A DNA stretch of 64,000 bases, taken from Nocardia rosealba. Lineage in GTDB: Bacteria > Actinomycetota > Actinomycetes > Mycobacteriales > Mycobacteriaceae. Shown piece by piece: positions 16,538 to 25,285 of this stretch. The stretch covers positions 186,001 through 250,000 of the forward strand of contig NZ_JAIWNA010000006.1 in the NCBI RefSeq assembly GCF_020216065.1, in the 5' to 3' direction. Made by a program: the position numbers and the translations under genes. Below the pieces are notes generated by a model. It saw only the letters and a program-made list of their open reading frames with translations. It was not told where the DNA came from and did not search any database. Numbering within the stretch: the stretch's first letter is position 1; each line of letters begins with the position of its first letter.

Positions 16538-16849
16538 TCACTGCCCGTCGCGGTCGCGCAGCGCCTGTTCGAGTTCGGCGATGCGGCTGCGGGCATCGGC
16601 GAGGTCGGCCTCGAGGCGGCCCAGCGCCGCGACGACCGGACCGATGGCGATGTGGGCGACGGCCTCCACGGGGTTCATGTCGCCGGTTCCCGCCGCGAGG
16701 GCGGCCAGCACGCCACGCTTGATGGTGTCGGCCCGGTGCGCGCCGGGTGGCACCCGCCAGCCGGCGACGATCTGGGCGGGCGTCAGGTAGACCGGTGACG
16801 TGGCGTCCTCGTCTCGCGATGGTTGCTCCGAGCTTGGCTCCTCGAACAT
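16538..16849 (-). CDS. Small uncharacterised protein with C-terminal coiled coil
   Basis: From the ATG at 16849, preceded by GGAG, the product is 103 aa. An acidic, disordered N-terminus (residues 1-25) is followed by a segment reading YLTPAQIVAGWRVPPGAHRA, and a C-terminal heptad-rich helix (about 65-100) likely forms a coiled coil. No known domain was recognised. It is transcribed away from the adjacent AAA ATPase gene, 95 bp distant. Confidence 0.65.
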   Translation of the reverse strand: MFEEPSSEQPSRDEDATSPVYLTPAQIVAGWRVPPGAHRADTIKRGVLAALAAGTGDMNPVEAVAHIAIGPVVAALGRLEADLADARSRIAELEQALRDRDGQ

Positions 16850-16944
16850 CGGGCTCCGTTCTTTCTCGGGTTCGCTAGCAGTATCTAGGACACGGCACAG
16901 AGTTACCGAGATTCTGCCGTGCACACGCGCTACGGTTGCCAGGC

Positions 16945-18126
16945 ATGGACCCCGTGCGCAATCCCTATGCTCCCGGCGCCGGTCAGCGTCCGCCCGAATT
17001 GGCCGGGCGCGACAAGCAACTCGCCGCCTTCGACATCGTCCTGGAACGGGTGGCGCGCGGGCGGCCGGAGCGCAGTGTGATGCTCACCGGGCTGCGTGGA
17101 GTGGGAAAGACCGTGCTGCTCAATCAGCTTCGGTCGGCCGCGGTGTCGCGCGGTTGGGGTACCGGCAAGATCGAGGCACGGCCCGATCAGGATCTGCGCA
17201 GGCCGCTGTCCTCGGCGCTGCACATGGCGGTGCGCGCGGTCGCGATGGCGCATCGCAATCCGGAACAGGTCGACGATTTCCTCGGCATCCTCAAGGCTTT
17301 CGCGTTGCGCGCCACCGCCGACAAGGGCATGCGGGAACGCTGGCAGCCCGGTATCGATGTGCCCGCGGTGACCGGCCGGGCCGATTCCGGCGATATCGAG
17401 ATCGATCTGATCGAGTTGTTCAAGGAGGCCGCCGCCCTCGCCGCCGCGATCGGCGTGGGCATCGGCATATTCATCGACGAGATGCAAGATCTGGGGCCCG
17501 CCGATGTGTCGGCGATCTGCGGCGCCTGCCATGAATTGAGCCAGGATGCCGCGCCGTTGATCGTGGTCGGTGCGGGTCTGCCGCACCTGCCCGCGGTGCT
17601 GTCGGCGTCGAAGAGCTATTCCGAGCGTCTGTTCAGCTATCACCGCATCGATCGGCTCGACCGGGAGTCGGCGGATCAGGCGCTCATCGCGCCCGCCGAG
17701 CGTGAGGAGGTGAAGTTCACCTCCGAGGCGCTCGATTCGCTGTACCAAAGGGCCGACGGTTACCCGTATTTCGTGCAGGCGTACGGGAAGGCGGCCTGGG
17801 ACCAGGCGCCCGAGAGCCCGATCACGGCCGAGGACGTGGCCGTGGCCTCCCCCGCCGCCGAGGAGGAACTTGCCGTCGGCTTCTTCGGTTCACGCTACGA
17901 ACGCGCGACCCCCGCGGAGCGCGAGTACATGCGGGCGATGGCCGATCTGGCCGGGGACGACGGCCCGGTCGCCACGGCCGCGGTCGCCGCCGAGCTGGGC
18001 CGTAAGCCCGCCTCGGTCTCCCCTGCCCGCGACGGGCTCATCAAGAAGGGCCTGATCTACTCCGCCGAGCGCGGGACGATCGGCTTCACCGTTCCGCATT
18101 TCGGGCGCTATCTGCGCAGCGTATAG
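16945..18126 (+). CDS. AAA/STAND-type ATPase with C-terminal winged helix
   Basis: The 393-aa protein has a GRDKQLAAF entry motif, Walker A GLRGVGKT (residues 49-56) and Walker B GIFIDEMQDL (about 175), then a sensor-like stretch GAGLPHLP. The last 90 residues resemble a winged helix (LGRKPASVSPARDGLIKKGLI). This layout matches the ATP-binding proteins of the AAA_16/archaeal-ATPase type, often DNA-associated. It stands alone, so the partner is unknown. The ATG at 16945 begins the conserved sequence; an in-frame TTG at 16936 has no support. Confidence 0.85.
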   Translation: MDPVRNPYAPGAGQRPPELAGRDKQLAAFDIVLERVARGRPERSVMLTGLRGVGKTVLLNQLRSAAVSRGWGTGKIEARPDQDLRRPLSSALHMAVRAVAMAHRNPEQVDDFLGILKAFALRATADKGMRERWQPGIDVPAVTGRADSGDIEIDLIELFKEAAALAAAIGVGIGIFIDEMQDLGPADVSAICGACHELSQDAAPLIVVGAGLPHLPAVLSASKSYSERLFSYHRIDRLDRESADQALIAPAEREEVKFTSEALDSLYQRADGYPYFVQAYGKAAWDQAPESPITAEDVAVASPAAEEELAVGFFGSRYERATPAEREYMRAMADLAGDDGPVATAAVAAELGRKPASVSPARDGLIKKGLIYSAERGTIGFTVPHFGRYLRSV

Positions 18127-18133
18127 AAGTATC

Positions 18134-18221
18134 CAGCTCTATAGCCATTTTGCTAGATATCGGTATAAAGAGCTGACGAAGGCCCTCTCGACACTCGTCT
18201 TCGGGTTTCTGGACGAAACCC
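18134..18221 (+). terminator. Two hairpins downstream of the ATPase gene
   Basis: The first has 7-bp arms CAGCTCT (18134-18140) and AGAGCTG (18169-18175) in an AT-rich pocket. The second is GGGTTTC/GAAACCC with a 5-nt loop (18203-18221), followed by a T-containing stretch, and is the likelier terminator. The 253-bp gap 18127-18379 contains no gene. Confidence 0.45.
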
Positions 18222-18379
18222 TAGATTCCTTTAGAGCTTCCTGCGATCACAAGAACGGCCACGCCGGAGTCTTTTGCGCATCGGCTGAATAACGCGAGGC
18301 ATGCCCGGTTAACGCCAGGGCTACCTAGGTCGAAACACCACCACAGCCCGCGCACGCAGTCGACCAGGAGGCCCAGCCC

Positions 18380-19303
18380 ATGGACACCACAACGGCCGAG
18401 GCCCGCCGCTGCACCGTCGTCGCCGACGACGGCACGCCGATCGCCACCCGCACCTACGGCTCCCCCGACGCCCCCATGACCGTCGTCTTTGTGCACGGCC
18501 ACTGCCTGCACACCGAATCGTGGGCCCGCCTGCGCGAACAGCTGCACACCCGATGGAGCTCCGACACCAAGATGGTCTTCTACGACCACCGCGGCCACGG
18601 CGAATCCGGCCACGCCCACCACGACACCTACACCATCGACCAGCTCGCCGCCGACCTCGACGCGGTGCTGCGCACGATCGCACCGGCCGGCCCGGTGGTG
18701 CTGGTCGGGCACTCGATGGGCGCGATGGTGCTGCTCGCCTACGCCCGGCTGTACCCGGAGACCATCGGTACGCGGGTCACCGGCGTCGGCCTCATCGCGG
18801 GCGCGGCGGGCGGGCTCACCGAGCTGGGGCTCGGCAGACTGCTCAACCGGCACGCCGTCGCCTCCCTGCAGCGTGCGGTGGTCCACGCGCCACGGGTGAT
18901 GCAGGCCTCGAAGCGCCTGTCACGCTGGGTGTTCGGGCCGCTGATCCGCGAGGGCCGGGAGCGCACCCGCACGACGGCGATCGCCACGGCGATCCTCAAC
19001 GAGACCGCCCTGCTCACCATGGCGGGCTTCCTGAACTCGCTGCTCACTTTCGACGAGGCGCACACCCTGCGCCGCTTCGGCGACCTGCCCGCGCTGGTGC
19101 TCGCCGGGTCCGCCGACCTGATGGTGCCGTTCACGCATTCGATCGCGCTGGCCTCGGAACTGGCCGGTGCCGAGCTGGTGCGGATCGAAGGTGCCGGTCA
19201 CAGCGTGATTCTCGAACACGCCGAGGAGGTGGCCCACGCCATCGCCGCGCTGGTCGAGCGCTCGGGTGTGAGCATTCACAACCGCTACGCCATCGCGGGC
19301 TGA
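18380..19303 (+). CDS. Alpha/beta hydrolase
   Basis: The 307-aa protein has all alpha/beta hydrolase landmarks: the oxyanion turn VHGHCLHTESW, YDHRGHGES, the nucleophile elbow VGHSMGAM, a late GSADLMVPF aspartate and GAGHSVILEH histidine. Enzymes of this kind include lipases, esterases, haloperoxidases and epoxide hydrolases; none can be chosen. A cap region (about 170-215) is rich in Arg and Leu. GGAGG 9 nt upstream supports the ATG. It is followed 193 bp later by a small gene of unknown function on the same strand. Confidence 0.88.
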   Translation: MDTTTAEARRCTVVADDGTPIATRTYGSPDAPMTVVFVHGHCLHTESWARLREQLHTRWSSDTKMVFYDHRGHGESGHAHHDTYTIDQLAADLDAVLRTIAPAGPVVLVGHSMGAMVLLAYARLYPETIGTRVTGVGLIAGAAGGLTELGLGRLLNRHAVASLQRAVVHAPRVMQASKRLSRWVFGPLIREGRERTRTTAIATAILNETALLTMAGFLNSLLTFDEAHTLRRFGDLPALVLAGSADLMVPFTHSIALASELAGAELVRIEGAGHSVILEHAEEVAHAIAALVERSGVSIHNRYAIAG

Positions 19304-19496
19304 CATCCAACAGTTATCCGACGGCAACCGCCGAATCCCCAGCAACTTCGGGCGTAAACCGAAAAGATCAGTTACTGTGGTGGAGATCACGTTGTGTGGT
19401 GAGTCACACGGCTCGGTGCAGTGCGGCCCGGGAGCTTTTCGGGCGTGCCCGTGATCCGGCGAGTCGGTATGCCCGCCATATACCCAGGAGGTAACG

Positions 19497-19787
19497 ATGA
19501 CACGCAGCGATATCGCGGAACTGCGCTACGCGGTCGGCCAACTCCGGCAATCGATCGGCGCACTGCGCTCCAACTACGGCGACGCGGCCACCGTGCGCCG
19601 GTTGGAGAACGACCTCGAGCGGCTCGTCATCGACGCCGAGGACTTCGAGCAGGCGCCCCCGCCGGAACTGGCCGTACCGCGCCGGGCGGAACCGATCTAT
19701 GTTCCCGACAGCAAGTCCGACGAGGCGGCCTGGATGGGTGCGCAGGACGAGGGCCTCGGCTTCCACTCGCGGCCCAGGACCAAGTAG
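19497..19787 (+). CDS. Small uncharacterised acidic protein
   Basis: The 96-aa product begins with a helix rich in Arg, Leu and Asp (residues 3-45, coiled-coil-like) and ends in a Pro-rich, then Trp/Gly-containing tail (DEAAWMGAQDEGLGFHSRP). No domain was recognised. An ideal ribosome site (AGGAGGT) lies 5 nt upstream and a strong terminator follows, so expression as a monocistronic message is likely. The upstream 193 bp include GTGTG-N6-CACAC-type symmetry at 19393-19408. Confidence 0.7.
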   Translation: MTRSDIAELRYAVGQLRQSIGALRSNYGDAATVRRLENDLERLVIDAEDFEQAPPPELAVPRRAEPIYVPDSKSDEAAWMGAQDEGLGFHSRPRTK

Positions 19788-19797
19788 GAGCACGACC

Positions 19798-19829
19798 TCG
19801 GCGCGGCAGCCTCCGGGTTGCCGCGCCGA
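19798..19829 (+). terminator. Hairpin terminator
   Basis: Perfect 11-bp arms TCGGCGCGGCA and TGCCGCGCCGA around a 10-nt loop, 10 nt after the small gene's stop codon. It also lies 69 bp beyond the thiolase stop on the other strand and may serve both. Confidence 0.7.
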
Positions 19830-19897
19830 TCCCTGTCCGCGGTGCACGGGCCTGACACACTGCCGCGTGTGGCTCGCCCGCGGTGCAGGCCGACCGG

Positions 19898-21088
19898 TCA
19901 GGCGCGGTGTCTACCCAATCGGCGACCGCCGCGGACACCATGGAAGCGGGCGCCGCGTGGGGTCTCCACCGGCTCGTCGGATTCGACCGATTCGAACAGC
20001 GCGGCAATGCCGTGGTCGTGGCCGAGGGCGATGGCTTCCAACCCGAATCGCCCACCGGTGCGGCCGAGTTCGTGCAGCATCGTGGTCATGATCCGCAGGC
20101 CGGTCGCACCGACCGGGTGACCGAGCGCGATGTCGGAGCCGTTCACATTGAGGCGGTCGAGTGGGTCGAGTTCCCAGGCGGTGGCCAGTGCCAGCACCTC
20201 CACCGCGTAGCCCTCGTTGATCTCGAGCAGATCGACATCGTCGAGTGTGTGACCGGTGCGGCCGAGCAGTTTGGCGACAGCCGGTGCGGCGCCGAGCGCG
20301 GGACCCGAGGTGTCACAGCCCGCGGCGGCCCAGCCCGCGAGGAAGGCCATCGGGGTCAGGCCGAGCGAGGTGAGCCGGTCCTCGGCGACGACCAGGCAGG
20401 CCGACGCACCGAGCCGATGGCTACTCATGTTCCCCACCGTCACCACGCCGTCGGGCAGCAGGGGTCGCAGGCCGGCCAGGGTGTGCGTGGACAGGTCGTC
20501 GCGCACGCCTTCATCGCGGCCGATCTGGTGCCCACCGTGTCCCGGGCCGACATCCACCGGAACCACCTCCGCACCGAACGCGCCCTGGCGCCAGGCGCGC
20601 GCGGCTTTGCGATGGCTGGCCACGGCGAACTCGTCGGCCGCGGTGCGATCGATCCCGTAGTAGCCCGCCAACCGCTCGGCATTGTGCAGGCCCTCGACGC
20701 CACCGGGTAGTCCGGCCGGGGTGGTCACGCATTCCACTCCCCCGGCCACCACCACGTCGGCGGCGCCGGTCTGCACCATCATGGCGGCGGTGATCACGGC
20801 CTGCAGCCCACTGCCGCCGTGCCGGTCGGTGAGAAAGCCGGGCACCGCGAACGGCAGTCCGGCGCCCCGGGCGGCCAGCGCGCCGACGGCAGGCACGTTC
20901 GCCAGACCGCCGTCGACGCAGGCCATGGCGACGTCCTCGATGCGCAGCGGGTCGATGCCGGAGCGTTCGATCACCGCCGAAAGGACCGTCGTCGCCAGCC
21001 ACTCGGCGGGCATTCCCGACAGCGCCCCGCCCTCCACCCCGCTCGGGGTACGGACCGGCGCCACGATCGCGGCTCTTCTCATGGCCAT
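19898..21088 (-). CDS. Thiolase homologue lacking both catalytic cysteines
   Basis: The 396-aa protein has the thiolase fold landmarks GSGLQAV, NEGYAVEVLA and ALGHPVGATGLRI. At the position of the nucleophilic Cys (normally C-G-S-G-L-Q-A) there is Gly (residue 91), and the second active-site Cys near the C-terminus (CIGGG-like) is replaced by Ala in AIALGHDHGIAALFE. The His of the GHP motif is kept. Normal chemistry (thiolytic cleavage or Claisen condensation of acyl-CoA) is therefore unlikely. A 30-residue Arg/Gly-rich C-terminal tail is added. It is divergent from the Sdh1-like operon, with a Crp-like box between. Start ATG 21088; ATG 21082 is an alternative. Confidence 0.85.
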   Translation of the reverse strand: MAMRRAAIVAPVRTPSGVEGGALSGMPAEWLATTVLSAVIERSGIDPLRIEDVAMACVDGGLANVPAVGALAARGAGLPFAVPGFLTDRHGGSGLQAVITAAMMVQTGAADVVVAGGVECVTTPAGLPGGVEGLHNAERLAGYYGIDRTAADEFAVASHRKAARAWRQGAFGAEVVPVDVGPGHGGHQIGRDEGVRDDLSTHTLAGLRPLLPDGVVTVGNMSSHRLGASACLVVAEDRLTSLGLTPMAFLAGWAAAGCDTSGPALGAAPAVAKLLGRTGHTLDDVDLLEINEGYAVEVLALATAWELDPLDRLNVNGSDIALGHPVGATGLRIMTTMLHELGRTGGRFGLEAIALGHDHGIAALFESVESDEPVETPRGARFHGVRGGRRLGRHRA

Positions 21089-21141
21089 AGGGCACCACAC
21101 GTTTGTTGCACGGGCATGACGCGCCTTCACAGGCGCAACGC

Positions 21142-21157
21142 TGTGATAGAGATCACC
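21142..21157. promoter_or_regulatory. Crp/GlxR-type box in the thiolase-sdh divergent region
   Basis: TGTGATAGAGATCACC matches the TGTGA-N6-TCACA consensus except for the last base. It lies 54 bp upstream of the thiolase ATG and 93 bp upstream of the sdh operon. Succinate dehydrogenase operons are known cAMP-receptor-protein targets in corynebacteria and mycobacteria. Confidence 0.55.
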
Positions 21158-21249
21158 GCCATGCGAGGCAGGCGAGTGCGTGCGACCCGACTCGAGCGGC
21201 CGGAACACAGGCGTATGGTGCTCCACATCACAGTCCACAGCGGTGGGGA

Positions 21250-22122
21250 ATGATTGCCGCCGCACACCTGCAGAGCAGCGAGGCATCGACCGTGAGTGCC
21301 GCACCGACCACCACCCCCGCCGCGGGGACCGGCGTCTTCAGCCGAACAAGGGCCCGTATCGCCGCGCGCACGTTGCGCACCGACCGCTGGTGGCTGCCGC
21401 CGCTGCTCACCACCCTCGGCCTGACCGCCTTCGTCGCCTACGCGACGGTCAGATCGTTTGTGCGCACGGCCTATTGGGTGCCGGAGTACCACTATCTGAC
21501 GCCGTTCTACTCCCCCTGCCTCAGCGATTCGTGCGTGCCGGGTTCGAGCCATTTCGGTACGCCGTTTCCCGAGCTGCCGATGTGGATTCCGCTCGGGTTC
21601 GTGGTGCTGCCGTTCCTGCTCGGGTTCCGGCTCACCTGCTACTACTACCGCAAGGCCTACTACCGGTCGATGTGGATGTCGCCGCCTGCGTGCGCGGTGG
21701 CCGAACCGCACGCACGCTACAGCGGTGAGACACGTCTGCCGCTCATCATCCAGAACGCGCACCGCTACTTCTTCTATGTGGCGCTGGTCGTTTCACTGAT
21801 CAACACCTACGACGCGCTGTCGGCGTTCCACGGCAGCGGCGGCGGTTTCGGCTTCGGCCTGGGCAATGTGGTGTTGCTGGTGAACGTCATCCTGCTGTGG
21901 GCGTACACGCTGTCGTGCCATTCGTGCAGGCACATCGCGGGCGGCAGGCTCAAGCATTTCTCGGCTCACCCGGTGCGGTACTGGTTCTGGACCCAGGTGT
22001 CCAAACTCAACACCCGCCACATGGCGCTGGCCTGGACCACGCTCGGCACCCTCGTCCTCACCGACTTCTACGTGATGTTGGTGGCGAGCCAGACCATTTC
22101 GGATCTGCGGTTCGTGAACTGA
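21250..22122 (+). CDS. Sdh1-type succinate dehydrogenase/fumarate reductase membrane anchor
   Basis: The 290-aa protein has five likely membrane helices (about 48-70, 113-135, 167-190, 200-222, 255-278). Cytochrome-like histidines appear in the first and later helices, and conserved Cys pairs sit in SPCLSDSCVPG and CHSCRHIAGG. It corresponds in order and type to the mycobacterial sdh1 membrane subunit (Rv0249c-like, by established gene order). It would hold the flavoprotein and iron-sulfur subunits at the membrane and pass electrons to menaquinone. The ATG follows a GGGGA ribosome site; the next gene starts 29 bp downstream. Confidence 0.82.
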   Translation: MIAAAHLQSSEASTVSAAPTTTPAAGTGVFSRTRARIAARTLRTDRWWLPPLLTTLGLTAFVAYATVRSFVRTAYWVPEYHYLTPFYSPCLSDSCVPGSSHFGTPFPELPMWIPLGFVVLPFLLGFRLTCYYYRKAYYRSMWMSPPACAVAEPHARYSGETRLPLIIQNAHRYFFYVALVVSLINTYDALSAFHGSGGGFGFGLGNVVLLVNVILLWAYTLSCHSCRHIAGGRLKHFSAHPVRYWFWTQVSKLNTRHMALAWTTLGTLVLTDFYVMLVASQTISDLRFVN

Positions 22123-22151
22123 ACCGCGACAACGCGAGGAGCTTCATTTCG

Positions 22152-24077
22152 ATGCCAGAGGTGGAACGGCACGACTACGACGTCGTGGTGATCGGGGCGG
22201 GCGGCGCGGGTCTGCGAGCCGTGATCGAGGCACGTGAGCAAGGCTTTTCGGTGGCGGTGGTGTGTAAGTCGCTGTTCGGCAAGGCACACACCGTGATGGC
22301 CGAGGGCGGGTGCGCGGCCTCGATGGGCAATGCCAACGAGAAGGACAACTGGCAGACCCACTTCAAGGACACGATGCGCGGCGGCAAGTTCCTCAACAAC
22401 TGGCGGATGGCCGAACTGCACGCCCGCGAGGCAGCCGACCGGGTGTGGGAGCTGGAAACCTATGGGGCGCTGTTCGATCGAACGCCCGACGGACGCATCT
22501 CCCAACGCAACTTCGGCGGCCACACCTACCCGCGTCTGGCGCATGTGGGTGACCGGACGGGGCTGGAACTGATCCGGACCATGCAGCAGAAGATCGTGTC
22601 GCTGCAGCAGGAGGACTACGCGGCGACCGGCGATTACGAGGCGCGGATCAAGGTTTTCGCCGAGTGCACGGTCACCGAGCTGCTCACCGAGGACGGAAAG
22701 ATCGCCGGCGCGTTCGGCTACTACCGGGAGTCGGGGCGATTCGTGCTGTTCCGGGCGCCGGCGGTGGTGCTCGCGACCGGCGGTATCGGCAAGTCCTACA
22801 AGGTCACCTCGAACTCCTGGGAGTACACCGGCGACGGGCACGCCCTCGCGCTGCGCGCGGGCGCCACGCTGATCAATATGGAGTTCCTGCAATTCCATCC
22901 GACCGGCATGGTGTGGCCGCCGAGTGTGAAGGGCATCCTCGTCACCGAGGGGGTGCGCGGCGACGGTGGCGTGCTGAAGAACTCCGAGGGCAAGCGGTTC
23001 ATGTTCGACTACATCCCGCCGGTGTTCAAGGGCCAGTACGCCGAGACCGAGGACGAGGCCGATCAGTGGTTGCGCGACAACGACTCCGCGCGCCGCACCC
23101 CCGACCTGCTCCCCCGCGACGAAGTGGCACGCGCGATCAACGAGGAGGTGAAGGCGGGCCGCGGCACCGAACACGGTGGGGTGTACCTGGATATCGCGTC
23201 CCGGATGCCCGCCGAGGAGATCGTGCGGCGGTTGCCGTCGATGCATCACCAGTTCAAGGAACTGGCCGATGTGGACATCACCGCCGAACCGATGGAGGTG
23301 GGGCCCACCTGCCACTACGTGATGGGTGGCATCGAGGTCGATCCCGACACCGGCGCGGCCGTGGTGCCCGGATTGTTCGCTGCCGGTGAGTGTTCCGGCG
23401 GCATGCACGGTTCCAATCGGCTGGGCGGGAATTCCCTGTCGGATCTGCTGGTGTTCGGCAGAAGGGCCGGCCTCGGCGCCGCGGCCTACGTCGGCGGGCT
23501 GACCGAGCGCCCCGCACCGAGCGACGCCGATATCGAGTCGGCGTCGAAAACCGCTCTCGCACCGTTCGATCCGCCGACGGACGGCGCAGGCGAAAACCCC
23601 TATACCCTGCACGCCGAGCTGCAGGAGACGATGAACGACCTCGTCGGCATCATCCGCAAGGAACACGAGGTGCGCGAGGCCATCGACAAACTGGCCGACC
23701 TGCGCGCCCGGTACGCGCGAGTCACCGTCGTCGGCGACCGGCACTTCAATCCCGGCTGGCACCTGGCGCTCGACCTGGCCAACATGCTGCTGGTGAGCGA
23801 ATGCGTTGCCCAGGCGGCGCTGTTGCGCACCGAGAGCCGAGGTGGACACACCCGCGACGACCACCCGGGCATGGATCCGACCTGGCGCAATTCGCTGCTG
23901 GTCTGCGCGCTGGATCCGGGGCGCTCGGGCGGACTGGTGCCCGGCGTCACCGTCACCCGCAAGGAACAGACTCCCATGCGCGAGGACCTGCTGGCCCTGT
24001 TCGAATTCTCCGAGCTCGAAAAGTACTACACCGAGCAAGAATTGGCCGCCCACCCGGCGGCCGAAGGAAAGGCGTGA
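22152..24077 (+). CDS. sdhA: Succinate dehydrogenase/fumarate reductase flavoprotein subunit
   Basis: The 641-aa protein has the FAD-binding GAGGAGLRAV (residues 15-24), the covalent-flavin segment AKAHTVMAEGG-like (GKAHTVMAEGGCAAS), and substrate residues in FLQFHPTG and HGSNRLGGNSLSD. The C-terminal Arg/His motif HFNPGWHLALDL also fits the family. It oxidises succinate or reduces fumarate with its partner subunits. An AGGAG site precedes the ATG, and the stop codon is 2 bp before the next ATG. Length matches mycobacterial Sdh1 flavoprotein (Rv0248c-like). Confidence 0.95.
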   Translation: MPEVERHDYDVVVIGAGGAGLRAVIEAREQGFSVAVVCKSLFGKAHTVMAEGGCAASMGNANEKDNWQTHFKDTMRGGKFLNNWRMAELHAREAADRVWELETYGALFDRTPDGRISQRNFGGHTYPRLAHVGDRTGLELIRTMQQKIVSLQQEDYAATGDYEARIKVFAECTVTELLTEDGKIAGAFGYYRESGRFVLFRAPAVVLATGGIGKSYKVTSNSWEYTGDGHALALRAGATLINMEFLQFHPTGMVWPPSVKGILVTEGVRGDGGVLKNSEGKRFMFDYIPPVFKGQYAETEDEADQWLRDNDSARRTPDLLPRDEVARAINEEVKAGRGTEHGGVYLDIASRMPAEEIVRRLPSMHHQFKELADVDITAEPMEVGPTCHYVMGGIEVDPDTGAAVVPGLFAAGECSGGMHGSNRLGGNSLSDLLVFGRRAGLGAAAYVGGLTERPAPSDADIESASKTALAPFDPPTDGAGENPYTLHAELQETMNDLVGIIRKEHEVREAIDKLADLRARYARVTVVGDRHFNPGWHLALDLANMLLVSECVAQAALLRTESRGGHTRDDHPGMDPTWRNSLLVCALDPGRSGGLVPGVTVTRKEQTPMREDLLALFEFSELEKYYTEQELAAHPAAEGKA

Positions 24078-24079
24078 CC

Positions 24080-24823
24080 ATGGGATACGACGCTCGTTTC
24101 CGGGTCTGGCGCGGTGACATCGACGGCGGCGACCTGCAGGACTACACCGTCGCGGTGAACGAGGGCGAGGTGGTGCTCGACATCATCCACCGCCTGCAGG
24201 CCACCCAGACCCCCGATCTGGCGGTGCGCTGGAATTGCAAGGCGGGCAAGTGCGGTTCGTGTTCGGCGGAGGTGAACGGGCGGCCACGGCTGCTGTGCAT
24301 GACCCGCATGTCGACGTTCGCTCCCGACGAGGTCATCACGGTCACCCCGATGCGCACCTTCCCGGTGGTCAAGGATCTCGTCACCGATGTGTCGTTCAAC
24401 TACGAGAAGGCCAGGGAGATACCGTCTTTCGCGCCGCCGGACCTCGCGCCGGGCGAGTACCGGATGAAGCAGGTCGACGTGGAACGCTCGCAGGAGTTCC
24501 GCAAGTGCATCGAGTGTTTCCTGTGCCAGAACACCTGTCACGTGGTGCGCGACCACGAGGAGAACAAGCAGGAATTCGCCGGGCCGCGCTACCTGATGCG
24601 CATCGCGGAACTGGAGATGCATCCGCTCGACACCGCCGACCGGCGCGAACTCGCCCAGGAGGACGCGGGCCTGGGCTATTGCAATATCACCAAATGCTGT
24701 ACCGAGGTGTGCCCGGAACACATCAAGATCACCGACAATGCGTTGATTCCGCTCAAGGAACGGGTGGTCGACCGTAAATACGATCCGATTGTCTGGCTCG
24801 GCAATAAATTGTTCCGGCGGTGA
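24080..24823 (+). CDS. sdhB: Succinate dehydrogenase/fumarate reductase iron-sulfur subunit
   Basis: The 247-aa protein has an N-terminal ferredoxin domain with cysteines for a [2Fe-2S] cluster (NCKAGKCGSCSAEV) and a C-terminal domain with CIECFLCQNTCH and CCTEVCPEHI, which bind the [4Fe-4S] and [3Fe-4S] clusters. It relays electrons from the flavin to the membrane anchor. It is separated from sdhA by 2 bp, closes the operon, and is followed directly by a strong hairpin. Confidence 0.95.
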   Translation: MGYDARFRVWRGDIDGGDLQDYTVAVNEGEVVLDIIHRLQATQTPDLAVRWNCKAGKCGSCSAEVNGRPRLLCMTRMSTFAPDEVITVTPMRTFPVVKDLVTDVSFNYEKAREIPSFAPPDLAPGEYRMKQVDVERSQEFRKCIECFLCQNTCHVVRDHEENKQEFAGPRYLMRIAELEMHPLDTADRRELAQEDAGLGYCNITKCCTEVCPEHIKITDNALIPLKERVVDRKYDPIVWLGNKLFRR

Positions 24824-24857
24824 GACCGTGGCTGTCCGCTACAAGACAGCCACGGTC
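24824..24857. terminator. Bidirectional hairpin terminator overlapping a coding end
   Basis: 13-bp perfect arms (24824-24836 and 24845-24857; ACCGTGGCTGTC/GACAGCCACGGT) with an 8-nt loop. It begins right after the sdhB stop and overlaps the last codons of the convergent small membrane gene. Confidence 0.8.
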
Positions 24858-25036
24858 CCTACCGCTACCGATCCGACCAGTAATCCGATGAACAGCGCCG
24901 CGAGCAACGATCCGGTGAGTGTGTAGATTCCGATCGCCGATACCGCGAAAAGCAGGATCATGATCAGGCGTTCCACCCCGTCCTCAGGCGCCAGCCTCCG
25001 GTACCGGGGTGCAGTTTTCTTCAACCCTCGGTCCAT
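24839..25036 (-). CDS. Small membrane protein, 65 aa
   Basis: A basic 25-residue N-terminus is followed by two adjacent hydrophobic helices (about 25-42 and 44-62). No family was recognised. The gene sits downstream of the DUF397 cassette, 36 bp away, and may be co-transcribed with it. The final codons lie in the terminator hairpin. Confidence 0.6.
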   Translation of the reverse strand: MDRGLKKTAPRYRRLAPEDGVERLIMILLFAVSAIGIYTLTGSLLAALFIGLLVGSVAVGTVAVL

Positions 25037-25072
25037 GAAGAAGGATTACCCACCGGGGGCATTCGGCAAACG

Positions 25073-25285
25073 TTACGGGCGGTCGAACTCACCGTCGTGC
25101 ACGCCCGCCGTGAACGCCGCCCATTCGCTCGGGGTGAAGATGAGCACCGGGCCGTCGGGGTTCTTGCCGTCACGCAGGGCTACGTTGCCCTCGTCGAGCA
25201 TTGCCACCTCGACGCTCGCGTCGTCACCGTCGCCGGCGCGCTGCCAGGTGGCTCCGGTGAGATCGATATCGCGTTTGGTGTTCAC
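25073..25285 (-). CDS. DUF397 domain protein (second of a pair)
   Basis: The 70-aa protein has the DUF397 pattern: WQRAGDGDDASVEVAML with NVALRDGKNPDGPVLIF and SEWAAFTAGV. DUF397 proteins are small actinobacterial partners of helix-turn-helix regulators of the WhiJ type; their molecular role is not settled. Its ATG overlaps the stop of the preceding DUF397 gene by 4 bp (ATGA). Confidence 0.9.
   Translation of the reverse strand: MNTKRDIDLTGATWQRAGDGDDASVEVAMLDEGNVALRDGKNPDGPVLIFTPSEWAAFTAGVHDGEFDRP

Noticed and set aside
19392..19409. TGTGGTGAGTCACA as a Crp site upstream of the small gene at 19497
   Set aside because: The spacing between the half-sites is two bases too short for TGTGA-N6-TCACA.
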